Below, in pieces: positions 20,259-30,269 of a stretch of 64,000 nucleotides of DNA (its first letter is position 1; every line of letters starts with the position of its first letter). Source of the stretch: Chytridium lagenaria (Eukaryota; Chytridiomycota; Chytridiomycetes; Chytridiales; Chytridiaceae). The notes below the pieces were generated by a model. That model was not told the origin of the DNA, did not search any database, and worked only from the letters and a program-made list of their open reading frames with translations. The position numbers and the translations under genes are program-made. Location: positions 1 to 64,000 of the forward strand of contig JAHLKC010000173.1 of assembly GCA_025449115.1 (NCBI GenBank), written 5' to 3'.

Positions 20259-22110
20259 TTACTCCACCTCCTCGACCACTCCCGTCCCTCCTCTCTGCAC
20301 AACGACAACCGGCACCACAACCTCCACAACACGATCACACCGATGTCCCGCAAAGAAAGCCGCCAAATCCGATTTCTGTGGTTTCGGCACCCAATACGAT
20401 ACTCTGACGACAACGTGATGAAGACGTCGGAGTTCCTTGAGTCGAGATGTTGGTGGAACTCTTTAGCGGAGATGCGGTTTCGAGGGGTTAATGGGACGAG
20501 GAGGGAGAGCTTTTTGGTTGACGTTGGGGTTGCGATGTGGGTGTCGCCTGAGAGCGGATCGTGGGTTGGACGGATGTGGAGTGTTGGACGGGAGGTAGGG
20601 GAGGGAGGTTGGGAGCGGAGGGAAGGTGTTGGAGAGGGTGTTGGGGTGGAGAGTTGACGGATGGGGGTTGGACGGTGGGTTGAACGTTTTCGACGGGACA
20701 TGAAGAAGCGACGTGGGGTTGTTGGGGATGTTGGGCTGCGTGGGGATCGTGGGCTTGAAGGGGGTGCTTCGATGGCGAGGGTGAGGGGTTTACCGATTTT
20801 GACGCGATGAACGACGGCGGCGTTGAGTCGGGTCTGTTGTTATAAGGGAGATATAGGTTAGAAGTTGTGCCTTTGAGGAATGGAATGGAAGAAGACTTGT
20901 TGAGACTTTGAAAGGTACATATTCAGGATAGTGGTTAAATTACCCATTAAGGTTCTCCTAATAATTTTTTTGGGGGGGGGGTTGGGGGGAAGTAACTCAC
21001 CACTTCTCTCGTCTCAAGATCCTCCTGTAACGCCACAATCCTAAACTGCGTCGTCTGTTTAAACACAGCTTCAACCCCCCTCACCCAACATTTCCCACCC
21101 ACACTTTTCACCCTCAACTTGACGGGCAACGCCCGTCTCATCCTCAAACACCTCCACGGGTGCCGACACCAAGTATTTCATCATCCCATCGTCGCTTGTT
21201 CCCTGAAATTCTTGACGTTCACGAATGTAAGGACCTGGTGGGAGTTGACGAATGCGACGGACGGTGAGTGGGAGGAGGGTGGATGAGAGAGGGTCTATGG
21301 AGAGATCGCGGGGGACGGCGTTGGGGAGGACGGCCGCGGCGAGAGTGTAGGAGATGGAGTAGAATTCTGTTTTGATGGAGGAAGGGGATTGGTGGGGGAG
21401 TTTGAGGGTGAATGGGATGACGTGCTGTTGAAAATGGGGTTAGGTTGTATAAAATGAATTAAAAGATTACGTAAAAGGGTGTTTATACTTACGTCTCCGG
21501 CTTTCATGCCTGAGTTTCTGGGATAAAGGAATGATGGTACAGTGGTTACAGAGTCTCCTGTCAATGGGCTCTGCGGCGCTATCACCCGTTCTCATCTGAA
21601 CGGCACCACCACGAACCCAACTCATGGCCACTTTATCGGTATTCACGTTCAACCACCCTACCAAAAACCAAACAAGGAAAAACCACCGTTAGACTTCAAA
21701 TTAAACAATGCAAGGAAATTGCAAAGACTCACCCTCTAACTTCACAGCAAGAAACCCCACATCCTCAAAATCCTGATTCAACGACACCACAGCCCGCCCT
21801 CCTACAACCCTCCACCTCCCCTCCCCCTTTCGCCACAGCATCCGCAAGTCGTTCCCCATAGCTCCGTGGACTCGTTGGGCTCGCCACCGCGTCATCCATG
21901 TCTAGCTCGATGACGGTGTCAACGTCAAGCCGGATATCCATACGTGGAGGTGGGGCTTCGAGACGGAGGTTTGGGGAGATGATGGTGGTGAGGAGAGGTC
22001 GAGACGGCCGGGTGTGTGTTTGAGGAGATGTTTTGTGAGGGTGTGGAGGGTGTGGAGGTGGGGTTGGGGAGAGGGCGTTGTGGAGTGGGTGTCGGTGGTG
22101 AAGGGGGGCA
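20259..22110 (-). pseudogene. arrestin-like gene with several frame breaks
   Basis: Fragments in successive frames on the minus strand look like an arrestin-domain protein. The N-terminal part includes RLDVDTVIELD and FEDVGFLAVKLEG, then GWLNVNTDKVAMSW. A 64-nt intron precedes HVIPFTLKLPHQSPSSIKTE and FYSISYTLAA, which is the typical arrestin 'FPF..LP...P.SF....' centre followed by a Y-strand. Next come LPVKLRVKSVGGKCW and VFKQTTQFRIVAL, and finally VVVRVSYWVPKPQK near the stop at 20259. At least four joins need a 1- or 2-nt shift (about 21995, 21590, 21130 and 20425). Arrestin-related proteins usually link ubiquitin ligases to membrane transporters in fungi. The family call is moderate; the exact exon chain cannot be settled by eye. 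Confidence 0.45.
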
Positions 22111-22878
22111 TGGTTTGAGGGTATAGGTTATACTAAATGGTTGGATGTGGTGATGCGATGGATGAAAGTGTGGAGGGAGGGGAGGGGTGGATAATGACTG
22201 ATTTATATATCGCCTTTGGGTTGATGTGTTTTTGAAGGAGGAATGGCTTTTGGATGGGAGGTGCTTACTGTGGACCTTTGAAGGGAAGTGACATGTTTTG
22301 AGCCGAGGCCATGTGTCAGATTCCCCTTCATGAAAACAAACATTGACAATTCCAACTTTCAGCCAACTAAAAGAAAATAAAAATGATGCGCCAAAGTACA
22401 TATTAAAGATTGAATCACAAGAACAAGTTCTTCGCTCATTATTATTCCGATAAAGTAGTTTAAATTCAAAGAGAGAAATAAAAAGTTCCGCATTTCCCCC
22501 TTCTTTCAGAGCAGGAAAATTAAAATTAAAACAAAGGGAAAAGTGGAAAAGATGGAAGGAACAGAAAATGAAGGGAGCCCGTAAGAAAAAGAGTCGCGAT
22601 GGCAGACAAACATTGTTAGTCAATTGGAAAGGATGAAAAACGACATAATTTCAGAACATAGTGCGCGTATTAAAAGCTGACTAAATATGGCGTCAAGTAA
22701 GCGAATCAGCTTCACAAACGGGTTTAACGTAACTTTCCGGCAATACCCCAAGCCCTCCATCTGCACTTTCATCCCCAACTCTCCCTTCAACCGTAAACGC
22801 CACCCAAACCTCTCACCAATTCTAATCCATTTTAACGTTTCCATCCTCTAACGCCACCCCAGGCCTCGCACCAGCATT
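22111..22878. other. intergenic region
   Basis: It holds the upstream region of the arrestin-like gene and the 3' end of the broken NAT gene. One long minus-strand frame here (21925-22623) is low-complexity, without family features. I see no gene. Confidence 0.35.
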
Positions 22879-23967
22879 CTAATCCATTTCAATCCCAAAC
22901 CTCTCCCTCAACAACTCTCTACACTCCCTCCAAGCCTTCTCCCTCCCCTCCCTCTCCTCTCCACCCCCCTCAATAACCCTCTCCTCCACCACCACCCCCT
23001 CCCGATCCCTCACACTAAACCGATACCCCCCCCCAACACTCCCCATAACCATAACCCCCTCCCCCATTTCCCCAGGCATCGCCGCCAACTCAATAAACCC
23101 AGGCAACGGCGGACAATACAACGGTTGCGCGACCCCACCCTAATATCTTTTCTGCCGTCGTCGTCATCTCCACATCCTCGAAAAAACAAAAATGCTCCAT
23201 ATCTCGACCTGGAAGCTGAATGTTGTACTTGTACCCCCGTTTATCCAGCCATTGAGACGGGTACCTTAGACTTGTACGTATCCCACCTGCCGCGTAGCTT
23301 TGTGCGCCGTCCAGCAATGGGATGGGTTCAAGGGATACCCGTGTGCTTCCGGCATCGCATAACCAACGACCTGTATGTTGTGAGAGTCTCGTGAACCTGT
23401 CGTCAGGAGATTCTGTTAACGGGTTGATCGGGTCTGTGACGGATGAAGGGGATGGTGTGGATGGGGTGTTGGGGAGGGTGACGAGGAGGATGATGTGGAA
23501 GTCGGGTTTATTGGCGGTGGGGTTTTCGGTGAGGTTGTCTGTTGGGATGCCGAGGATGACTTTAGCGCTGCGGAGGACGACGGTGTATCCGAGTTCTTGG
23601 AGCGCCCAATGGTATCTACATCCATCGTTTGTGTTAACATCATTGTTTCAACGGGTGTACAGTTACATTGCGTTGAGTTCTAGGCAGAAGCCGCCGCGTT
23701 TTCCGAGGACGATTTTCTCGTAGATGCCGGGGACGTCGATCCGGATTGGGTGGGTGTGGGTTGAGTTGAACCAGGGGGGAGGATGGTAGATGGAGAGGTT
23801 TTCGTAGGGGAAGGTGAGTTGCATGCGGCGTTGGAGGGTGAAGAGGGTTTTGATGGTGGGAGCCGGGAGGGGTTGGATGGAGAGGGAAGGGTTGTAGGGG
23901 ATAAGGGGTCGTAGAATGTGGGGTAGTGGATGCGGTGGAGGAAGATGCGGATGTCGGGGATGGTCAT
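22879..23967 (-). pseudogene. NAT: arylamine N-acetyltransferase paralogue 1, two frame breaks
   Basis: It is homologous to the intact copies at 28987-30081 and 30270-31373. The start MTIPDIRIFLHRIHYP is in one frame, but LFTLQRRMQLTFPYENLSIY and the active-site segment KRGGFCLELN are in another. A 1-nt shift therefore lies near 23880-23895. A 51-nt intron (23616-23666) sits at the position shared by all three copies. The second exon shows the His and Asp segments (DFHIILLVTL, WLCDAGS). It then shifts again at the GGGTGGGG run near 23139-23146 before the conserved end (YCPPLPGFIELAAM ... LLRERFGIEMD). NATs move acetyl groups from acetyl- or malonyl-CoA to arylamines through a Cys-His-Asp triad. 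All three triad segments survive, but as written no full protein is made. Confidence 0.75.
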
Positions 23968-24895
23968 GGTGAAGGTGGGATGGAGTTGTAGAGGGGGAGA
24001 CGCTTTTGAAAGCAAGTGAGAAGTTTTTTTTGGGGGTGATTTGTTTTGGTGACAAGGGGTGTCCACCAACAAGATCAACCAGATTGACAAAAGTGGTAAT
24101 GATGTTGACGCGTGTCAAAGTACGGAATGGTTTTCTTCAAGGAACGTGTTCTGAAAGAAAAAAAAGTCGTTACTACCGAATGGCATCGCAATCCTTTACA
24201 ACTTCCTCATTAACCGCTTTCCTCAAGTCTTACACGATACTTGCAACTCTGGCAGCATCATCATACAAGATGGTTGTACTATTTTCTTATTACGTATAGT
24301 CTAAGGAAAGAGAGAAAGCTTTTTTTTAATGATCTGAATGATGTCGGGTTCTTTGACAAATTGAGGATGACGGCGATGAGGGTTTTCGCGAAGGGTTGTT
24401 CAGATGGGGCCAGGAGTTGGAAATCTTCACCACAGTACTGTTTTTATTTTCATTGTATTTTTCATTGAGGTTTTGTTATCGTCATGTCGTTTGTTTATTA
24501 TACGCTAGATTATTGCAAGAAAAGAATGAGGGGAGTTTGTTTTAAGGTTTGGCTGACTATGTGTCGTTGCATGGCAATTATAGTAAGAACTCTTTTTTTG
24601 GAGGCACTAGGTGTTTTTGAAGTGAAAGGACATATTGCTTAATTTGCGATAATTACCCTATCTGTTAAGCCTGCCGTATGGATGTCTACGTCGTCATCAA
24701 AGACATTGTTCATTTATATCGGTACAAATTGGAAAAATACGGAAACTATTTAGCTTAAACAAAATATGTTTTATTGGGTATTGAAGTTCAACGACACGGT
24801 TGATGGCCGCTTGAACGCTGGGCGTGGGCCTTCGGAGACGAAAAGGTTGAAACGAAAACGATATGGATCTTGATATGTCAAGAAGGCTTGCAGAT
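23968..24895. other. intergenic region
   Basis: The left end is the promoter of NAT paralogue 1. The rest is AT-rich with short frames on both strands. I see no gene or repeat. Confidence 0.35.
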
Positions 24896-25018
24896 TTACT
24901 GGTTGGAAGCAACGGTGGTGTTTGCGGGCTTGGTGGCTGGAGTGCGCTTGCTCGAGATGGTCTTGACGGCACCGGCGGCGACGATGGTGGTCATGGGGAC
25001 GTTGGAGAAGGAAGGCAT
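24896..25018 (-). CDS. 40-codon micro-gene, intact member of an inverted pair
   Basis: The frame reads MPSFSNVPMTTIVAAG at the start and ASNQ before the stop. It is rich in Thr, Ala and Lys and has no membrane segment. It is annotated because a near-identical copy lies in inverted orientation at 25559-25680. The two agree over almost the whole reading frame with only a handful of differences, while the flanks do not match. A TATAAAAA lies about 100 nt upstream (near 25118-25125). Conservation limited to the frame, plus a core promoter, argues for a real short gene. Function is unknown. Confidence 0.5.
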   Translation of the reverse strand: MPSFSNVPMTTIVAAGAVKTISSKRTPATKPANTTVASNQ

Positions 25019-25558
25019 TTCTTGAGAATTGGTTGAGTGCGAAGAAGACTTTGGGAGGTGTGTTTGGCTTTGGATGTTGCTGTTGTGAATGAGGAACTTT
25101 TAGGGAAATGAATGTGCGTTTTTATAGATTCTTTATTAACCCTAAGTCCACGTTTTAGAGAATACGATGGAATAAAATGTGTAGGGTTGTTGACAAATCA
25201 TATGGCTGAGTTTGTCAGAATCCCTGCAAAAACCCTGGTTTAAAGTTTTTGAGCATCCGTTCCCGACACCCATTATTAAAACATGAAAAAATCATCCATC
25301 GTGGCGATGTCGTCGTGGCGATGTCTTCGTGGACTCGTGGCGATGCCTTACCCTTGAAGCGAATCCACGTAATGCCGTGACTTGTGAGCCGTGACGGTAA
25401 TTTAATCTCCACTACTCATCGTGATTAGGGTTTATTCTAACTTTCATTCTGCGGATATAAAAGCCCCAACCCTCACTTCAACTGCGATCATTCAATTCAC
25501 AACCTCTCATTGCAAAAACACCAAAGTTTCAACCCAACCTCTTAACATATCATCGAAA
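25019..25558. promoter_or_regulatory. divergent promoter between the two micro-gene copies
   Basis: Both copies point away from this 540-bp region, and each has a TATA element about 100 nt before its ATG (minus strand near 25118-25125; plus strand tataaaag at 25456-25463). A short direct repeat (gtcgtggcgatgtc / cttcgtggactcgtggcgatgcc) lies near 25300-25345. Confidence 0.45.
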
Positions 25559-25680
25559 ATGCCTTCCTTCTCCAACGTCCCATGACCACCATCGTCGCCG
25601 CCGGTGCCGTCAAGACCATCTCTAACAAGCGCACTCCAGCCACCAAGCCCGCAAACACCACCGCTGCTTCCAACCAATAA
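25559..25680 (+). pseudogene. second, inverted copy of the micro-gene with a 1-nt deletion
   Basis: It matches the copy at 24896-25018 base for base except for a few substitutions, and it has one C fewer in the CCC(C)ATG run after codon 7. The frame from the first ATG therefore stops after MPSFSNVP. An internal ATG would still give the last 32 residues in the original frame, so the deletion may not abolish the product. A TATA element lies at 25456-25463. Confidence 0.5.
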
Positions 25681-26574
25681 ATCCTTAACAAGAGTACTCT
25701 GGCTGTGCAAGCCTGCAACCACCACCCCTGGCTCGCTCTAAACATCACCGATGGATCAAGGCTGGCATTTCGCAAGCGTTTTTCTTATCGATTTCAAGGG
25801 CATCGATGTACCTATTTGTCTATCTCTCCTGTATAATGTTCGCGTAATCATACCCAATAATAAATAAATCATTGATCAATTATTGTTTTGAAACTTTGTT
25901 CATTTTCTGTCGTTAAGAAAAAAAGTATGATAACAACTCGTCTCATTTTATAACCGTCACGTTTGGATCTTGAATGGATGTTGGCGTGTTGTTTTTTTTG
26001 CGTGGAGGCAAAGTCGAGCGCAGAAGACAGAATCATTGTTGGTTGCATGGGGTTTGTCAAATCCATGAAAACAAAAGCTCTGAACAATTGTCTCCTTCAA
26101 GTGCTGGTGGCGTTTAGCGTAAAACTTATACTAAATATGGCCACCAGAATAACAAATCTAGAGAAACTTTTCTTTTCAAGCACACTAAGTGCATCGCTTC
26201 AGAAGGACTTACACAACGGACAAACGAGAACGAACGAGAAACGTTAAACGAAAAATGGATACGCACACACGCAGACACATATAATGATAGTGAATATGGC
26301 ATAACCAAAAACAAAGAAAGGTACACCGAGAAAAGACAAACTTTTGGAATCAACTTCCATCTAAAAAAAGCGCGGCGAAAAAAAAAACAAAAACGTACAC
26401 ATGATACAAACGGGATGAATCAATAAACTTTAACAAGCGGAGATGTTCAACTTGAGTTAACGAACAGATGGGGAGGGTTTAGAAGAGGGCAGCGGCAGCG
26501 ACAACGGCAAAGGGGCAGCACCGACGCCTTGGCGTTGGTGAGCACCGCTGTAGATGAGCTGGGTGGTGGTCTTC
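25681..26574. other. intergenic region
   Basis: AT-rich downstream region of the micro-gene and 3' part of the following minus-strand gene (one alternative frame of that gene reaches 26457). I see no other gene. Confidence 0.3.
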
Positions 26575-27367
26575 TTACAAGGCCTTGTAGGTGAGGGGGA
26601 GGCTGGTGGTGACGCCGTCAACCTGCACTGGTCAACGCCGAACACTTGGCGCCAGCGGGCAGAAGGTGGCACCGAAAGCAGCACCGGTACGCAGAGACTG
26701 GCGGCGGGCTGTTTAGGAGAGAAGGATGGAGGAGAGAAGGGTGGTTAGCGTATGTGGTGAAGGGTATGATAAAAAGGGGTAAAAATTGTCGTGTTGCTTG
26801 TGTTTGGCAGAGGATTGTCACCCATTGACCGCAATTTGGTGTGTCGTACACACTTGACACACAAGGAAAGAGGGATGAAAGCTGTTGACGTCTTTTCGTA
26901 AGTCAAGGGAGGGGCTGGCTGGATCAAAGACGGCGCCTCAACCTTTCGTCCTTCATCATCTTCATCCCCTCCTCATTCTCAACTCATAGATTCACATCCC
27001 TCTCCCATGCACACACCCCTCTCCCATGCACACACACCACACCGAAACATCAACAGAAAACAAGGCGAAACACTCACCACACAGTAGTCACCGCAAGATT
27101 GGGGGTTAGCCGCATCCGCGCATCCGTATTCAGCGCCATACTCAGCAGGAGGGGTGTAAGCGCCGCAGCGGCGGTGGTGGTGGTGGTCATGGTAGACGCA
27201 AGGACGGTGCTGCTGGCCACAGGGAGGGTGGCAGGGATATCGATAGTGGCAACATCGTCGATAGCGGCGGTGGTGGTAGTAGAGAAGGTGATGGAAGAAG
27301 AAACTTCAGCGTCTTGAGCAGAGACGAAGGCGGCGAGGGAGGCAACGAGGATGGCGATGATCTGCAT
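26575..27367 (-). pseudogene. small secreted Cys-containing protein gene, frame uncertain
   Basis: Exon 1 (27367-27078) opens with a clear signal peptide (MQIIAILVASLAAFVSAQ) and then Thr/Ser-rich sequence. After an ACC repeat the first frame becomes unconvincing, while a frame shifted by one base reads YGAEYGCADAANPQSCGDYC up to a good donor (GTG|GTGAGT). Exon 2 starts at 26708; three frames each hold part of a plausible end (RTGAAFGATFC, PAGAKCSAL, VDGVTTSLPLTYKAL). The likeliest reading is a secreted Cys-rich protein broken by several small indels. The long intron (27077-26709) is also unusual here. I do not recognise the family. Confidence 0.35.
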
Positions 27368-28116
27368 TTTTGAGGGTGGTGTGTTGGTGGTGGTGGTGAG
27401 AAGGGAGGGTTGTTTCTAATAGGTTCTAAATGGGAGTAAAAAGGTTTGGATGACGAAGGGGGGAAGGGTGAGAAAGGGCTGTTGATTTTATACCTTTTGG
27501 ATTTGGTGTAACCTTCTGTAATATTTCTTATGGGAATTCTTGGGTATATGCAAATTTGCAGTATATAAAGAACACCATCCATCCCCTTTCCCTTTTTCCT
27601 CTTTGAAAAAGGGCGAGTCTTTGTGGTGGAGTCATGACCACAGTTGAGATGCCGTCCCTTCAAGCGGCCACCCCCTCCAGCACCATTCCGTCAACACCCA
27701 GCAGGGCTGTTCATACGGTAACGGTACCATCCTTGGTTAACCAGCCAGAGGTTGGGGTTTTTCTTGTGAAAACAAGGAAAAGGCAGAAAAGAACATACCA
27801 TGTGTTTTTTTCTGTTGAGCTGCCGGCAGTGAATGGCTATCAAGACCATTTACCTCGCATAATCTTTGAAACACTTTTTTTTACCTCAACACTTTCTCTT
27901 GTAGGGAGGGTGGGTCTGGCTCTTTTCGATAGACTTGGCTAAACGGTTGCAGCTGTCGTCGGAGAGGGTTGGGGGGGTATTTTTAGTCCTTTTTTTGAAT
28001 GTGAAAGTGAATGTGAAAAGATAGAGGTTGGAGCTGTTGCCGGAGAGAATTGGTCCTTTTTTTGAATGTGAAAGTGAATGTGAAAATGTGGGAGCAAGTC
28101 GCATGCGATTTATTTC
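27368..28116. other. intergenic region with tandem repeat
   Basis: It is the promoter side of the secreted-protein gene at left and the 3' side of the tail-anchored gene at right. The main structure is the tandem repeat annotated at 27945-28105. Confidence 0.4.
27945..28105. repeat. tandem repeat, two ~81-bp units
   Basis: The segment from agctgtcgtcggagag (27951) to gaatgtgaaagtgaatgtga recurs about 81 bp later (agctgttgccggagag at 28032, same end). Each unit itself contains a short internal duplication (gaatgtgaaa / gtgaatgtga). It lies just downstream of the minus-strand gene at 28117. Confidence 0.75.
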
Positions 28117-28551
28117 TTAAAAAAACCCGCCGATGCTTGAAAAGAGGGTACAGAAGATATTCCAGCAACATGTCCATGCGAGGATGGCGAGGAACATGCT
28201 TGTACAGGATGTGAGGATGGATTTCAAGTTTTCTTTGGAAAAGAATTTAGCGCGGGGATGAGGTTGTTGAGGTTGTTGAGGTTGTTGAGGTCCATGTGTC
28301 GACCAGAATGGATCATCGGACGGGTATTGAATGTAAATGACCCGTGGTTGGTCCTGAGGTGGTGGCACTTGACGTTGGTTTGAGGACGTCTTGATTTGGG
28401 TATGCGGTGGTTCTGTAATGCGGGGCGTCGCGGATGAAGTCGGGTAAGCCGTTGGAGGTGGGTTGGGTAGTTCCAGTTCCGCGGCTGACGGGCCCGTTGT
28501 TGGTTCTTGAGATTTGCAGGTGGAGTAAGGTGGAGGTGCTGGCTTTTCCAT
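28117..28551 (-). CDS. proline-rich, tail-anchored Cys-rich membrane protein (CYSTM-like)
   Basis: An intact single-exon frame of 144 residues. The head is MEKPAPPPYSTC with a PPxY-type motif, followed by Pro/Thr/Gln-rich sequence, PRVIYIQYPSDDPFWS, a PQQ repeat and a basic segment (RAKFFSKENLK). One C-terminal hydrophobic helix (CTSMFLAILAWTCCWNIFC) ends the protein, so the bulk should face the cytosol. The disrupted gene at 19616-19929 is a paralogue sharing head, VIY(V/I)Q and the LAW.CCWN.(F/V)C tail. Conservation between the two supports the gene call. The comparison with CYSTM stress-tolerance modules is by layout only. Confidence 0.65.
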   Translation of the reverse strand: MEKPAPPPYSTCKSQEPTTGPSAAELELPNPPPTAYPTSSATPRITEPPHTQIKTSSNQRQVPPPQDQPRVIYIQYPSDDPFWSTHGPQQPQQPQQPHPRAKFFSKENLKSILTSCTSMFLAILAWTCCWNIFCTLFSSIGGFF

Positions 28552-28986
28552 CTCTTGAATGAATTTAACCGTCGCGTGGAGATAGAAAGTGGAAGAAAGT
28601 GACCTGCTCTAAAAAAGAAAAAGTGGGTTGCCTCCCATTGGGATACGTCCACGAGCTAACACACAATAAAATACCGTCACTAGAAATTGGGGAATGAAAA
28701 AGAAAGAAAAAAGTAGGACCGGAGATGTTGGCAATTGAGAGGTAGAGTTGAAAACGGTGATCCCAGCACTTTTTACATGAAACAACATACTGTCGATGCC
28801 TGCCCAATGTATTCATGTTTCTCTTACAAGTTTTAACGACCTTTTCTTTTACGTAAATAATTTTTTTGAATATGGAGAAAGAAGTTTTACATCCCTATGG
28901 GATTTATTACTACATACATAGTATGTGTAATTAAAATTAAAGAAATAATGCCAGACTACACTCATAGAACTCCTCAAACATCTCCA
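28552..28986. other. intergenic region
   Basis: Promoter of the tail-anchored gene at left and 3' end of NAT paralogue 2 at right. No further feature seen. Confidence 0.35.
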
Positions 28987-30081
28987 TCAAACCCCCAAAT
29001 CCCAAACCTCTCCCCTCAAAACCTCCTGACACTTTTCCCAATCCTTCTCCGGCCCCTCCCCCCCAAACTCCACTCTCTCCACCTCAACCCCCTCCCCATC
29101 CTTCACCGTAAAACAATACCTCGTCCACCTCCCCGCATCCCCCTCCACCTCCTTCCCAATCAACATAATCTTCTCCCCCTCCTTCCCAGCCAACGTCGCA
29201 AACTCCCTCCCCCCATCAGCAGGACACACATAAGGTCCACAAATATGATCCGTGACCACCTCAAACCACTCCTCCTCCACATCCACGTCTTCAAAAAAAC
29301 AAAAATGCCGGTACCCCGCCTTCTCCATCGTTGACGTTGTCACCGCCGTGTTGAGGTACATCCATCCTTTGCGACCGCACCATGTGGATGGGTGGAGCGT
29401 GAGGAAGGCGCCGCCGCTGATTCGGGTGGTGGCGTTGGGGAGGAGGGGGAGGGGGGTGAGTGGACTTCGATCTGCTGCGCCTATATCGCAGATCCATCGA
29501 GATGAGAGGGGGAGGTGGGAGAGATGGGGGGGGGGAGGGGGTTGAGGGGTTGGGAGGGTGACGATGAGGAGGAGGTGGGAGTCGTGACGGTTTGCGGAGG
29601 GGAGGGAGTCGTCGTCAAAGCCGATGATGATTTTGCTGGTACGTTTTTGGACAGTGTAGCCGAGGGTTTGGAGGGACCATGTGTATCTAAACCAAACATA
29701 TGTAAATAAGTGATTGTAATGGGTTGAAAAAAAAAATGGAGAAACTTACAGCATGTTGAGTTCAAGACAGAATCCACCACGATGGTTCTCCACCATTTTT
29801 TTGTAAACCCCTTCAAAGTCAATCCGGATCGGTCTTGTCTTTCGTTTCGTTGGTCCTTCATTCTTCACCACCCATCCTTCTGACCACTTTGGGGGATGGT
29901 AGATGGAAAAGTTCTCATACGGGATCGTTGTTTGGAGACATGTGTCGAGAGTGAATAAAGTCTCGAGCGTTGGGGGTGGGAGAGGGAGGGATTCGGATGG
30001 AAGCGTTGAGGGTGAAGCGGGGTCGTGGAAGCCGGGGAAGCGGATGCGGTGGAGAAAGTGGCGGATGTTCATGGTGGACAT
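28987..30081 (-). CDS. NAT: arylamine N-acetyltransferase paralogue 2
   Basis: Two exons (30081-29750 and 29696-28987) keep one frame, including through the C10 run near 29526-29535, giving about 346 residues. The start is MSTMNIRHFLHRIRFPG. Family motifs are TIPYENFSIYHPP, IRIDFEGVYKKMVENHRGGF and the catalytic Cys in RGGFCLELN, at the end of exon 1. The second exon has YTVQKRTSKIIIGF, the catalytic His in RHDSHLLLIVTLP and the catalytic Asp in WICDIGAADRSPLTPLPL. A fungal C-terminal extension (GYRHFCFFEDVDVEE ... GKEGEKIMLIGKEV) makes it longer than bacterial NATs (~280). It lies head to head with paralogue 3 across 188 bp. Acceptor substrates cannot be read from the sequence. Confidence 0.88.
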
Positions 30082-30269
30082 GATGATATGTTGGTTGTGT
30101 GTTGAGGTTGGGGAATGGTATCTTTTTTATGTGTCGAACGGCCTTTGAGGTGATTCCCGTGATTCCAAATCAAAGTCCGAAATCCATCCTTTTTTGCAAA
30201 GACGCCATTCCCCAAAGCCTGCCGTCAAAAACGCTGACAAGCTAACATCCTGGAACCGATCCAGTAACC
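30082..30269. promoter_or_regulatory. bidirectional promoter of NAT paralogues 2 and 3
   Basis: Only 188 bp separate two divergent start codons of paralogous enzymes, so shared control is likely. No specific site is recognised. Confidence 0.45.

Noticed and set aside
21925..22623. 232-codon minus-strand frame
   Set aside because: Low-complexity Pro/His/Thr sequence, overlaps the arrestin-like N-terminus out of frame, no splice or family support.
23110..23185. 34-nt intron that would remove the second frame break of NAT paralogue 1
   Set aside because: It would delete the conserved FEDV-x-x-x-x-x segment kept in the other two copies, and it is shorter than any intron supported elsewhere here.
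29526..29535. Suspected frame break in NAT paralogue 2 at a C10 run
   Set aside because: Recounting ten C on the coding strand keeps the frame through to RWICDIG and the rest of the protein, so this copy is intact.
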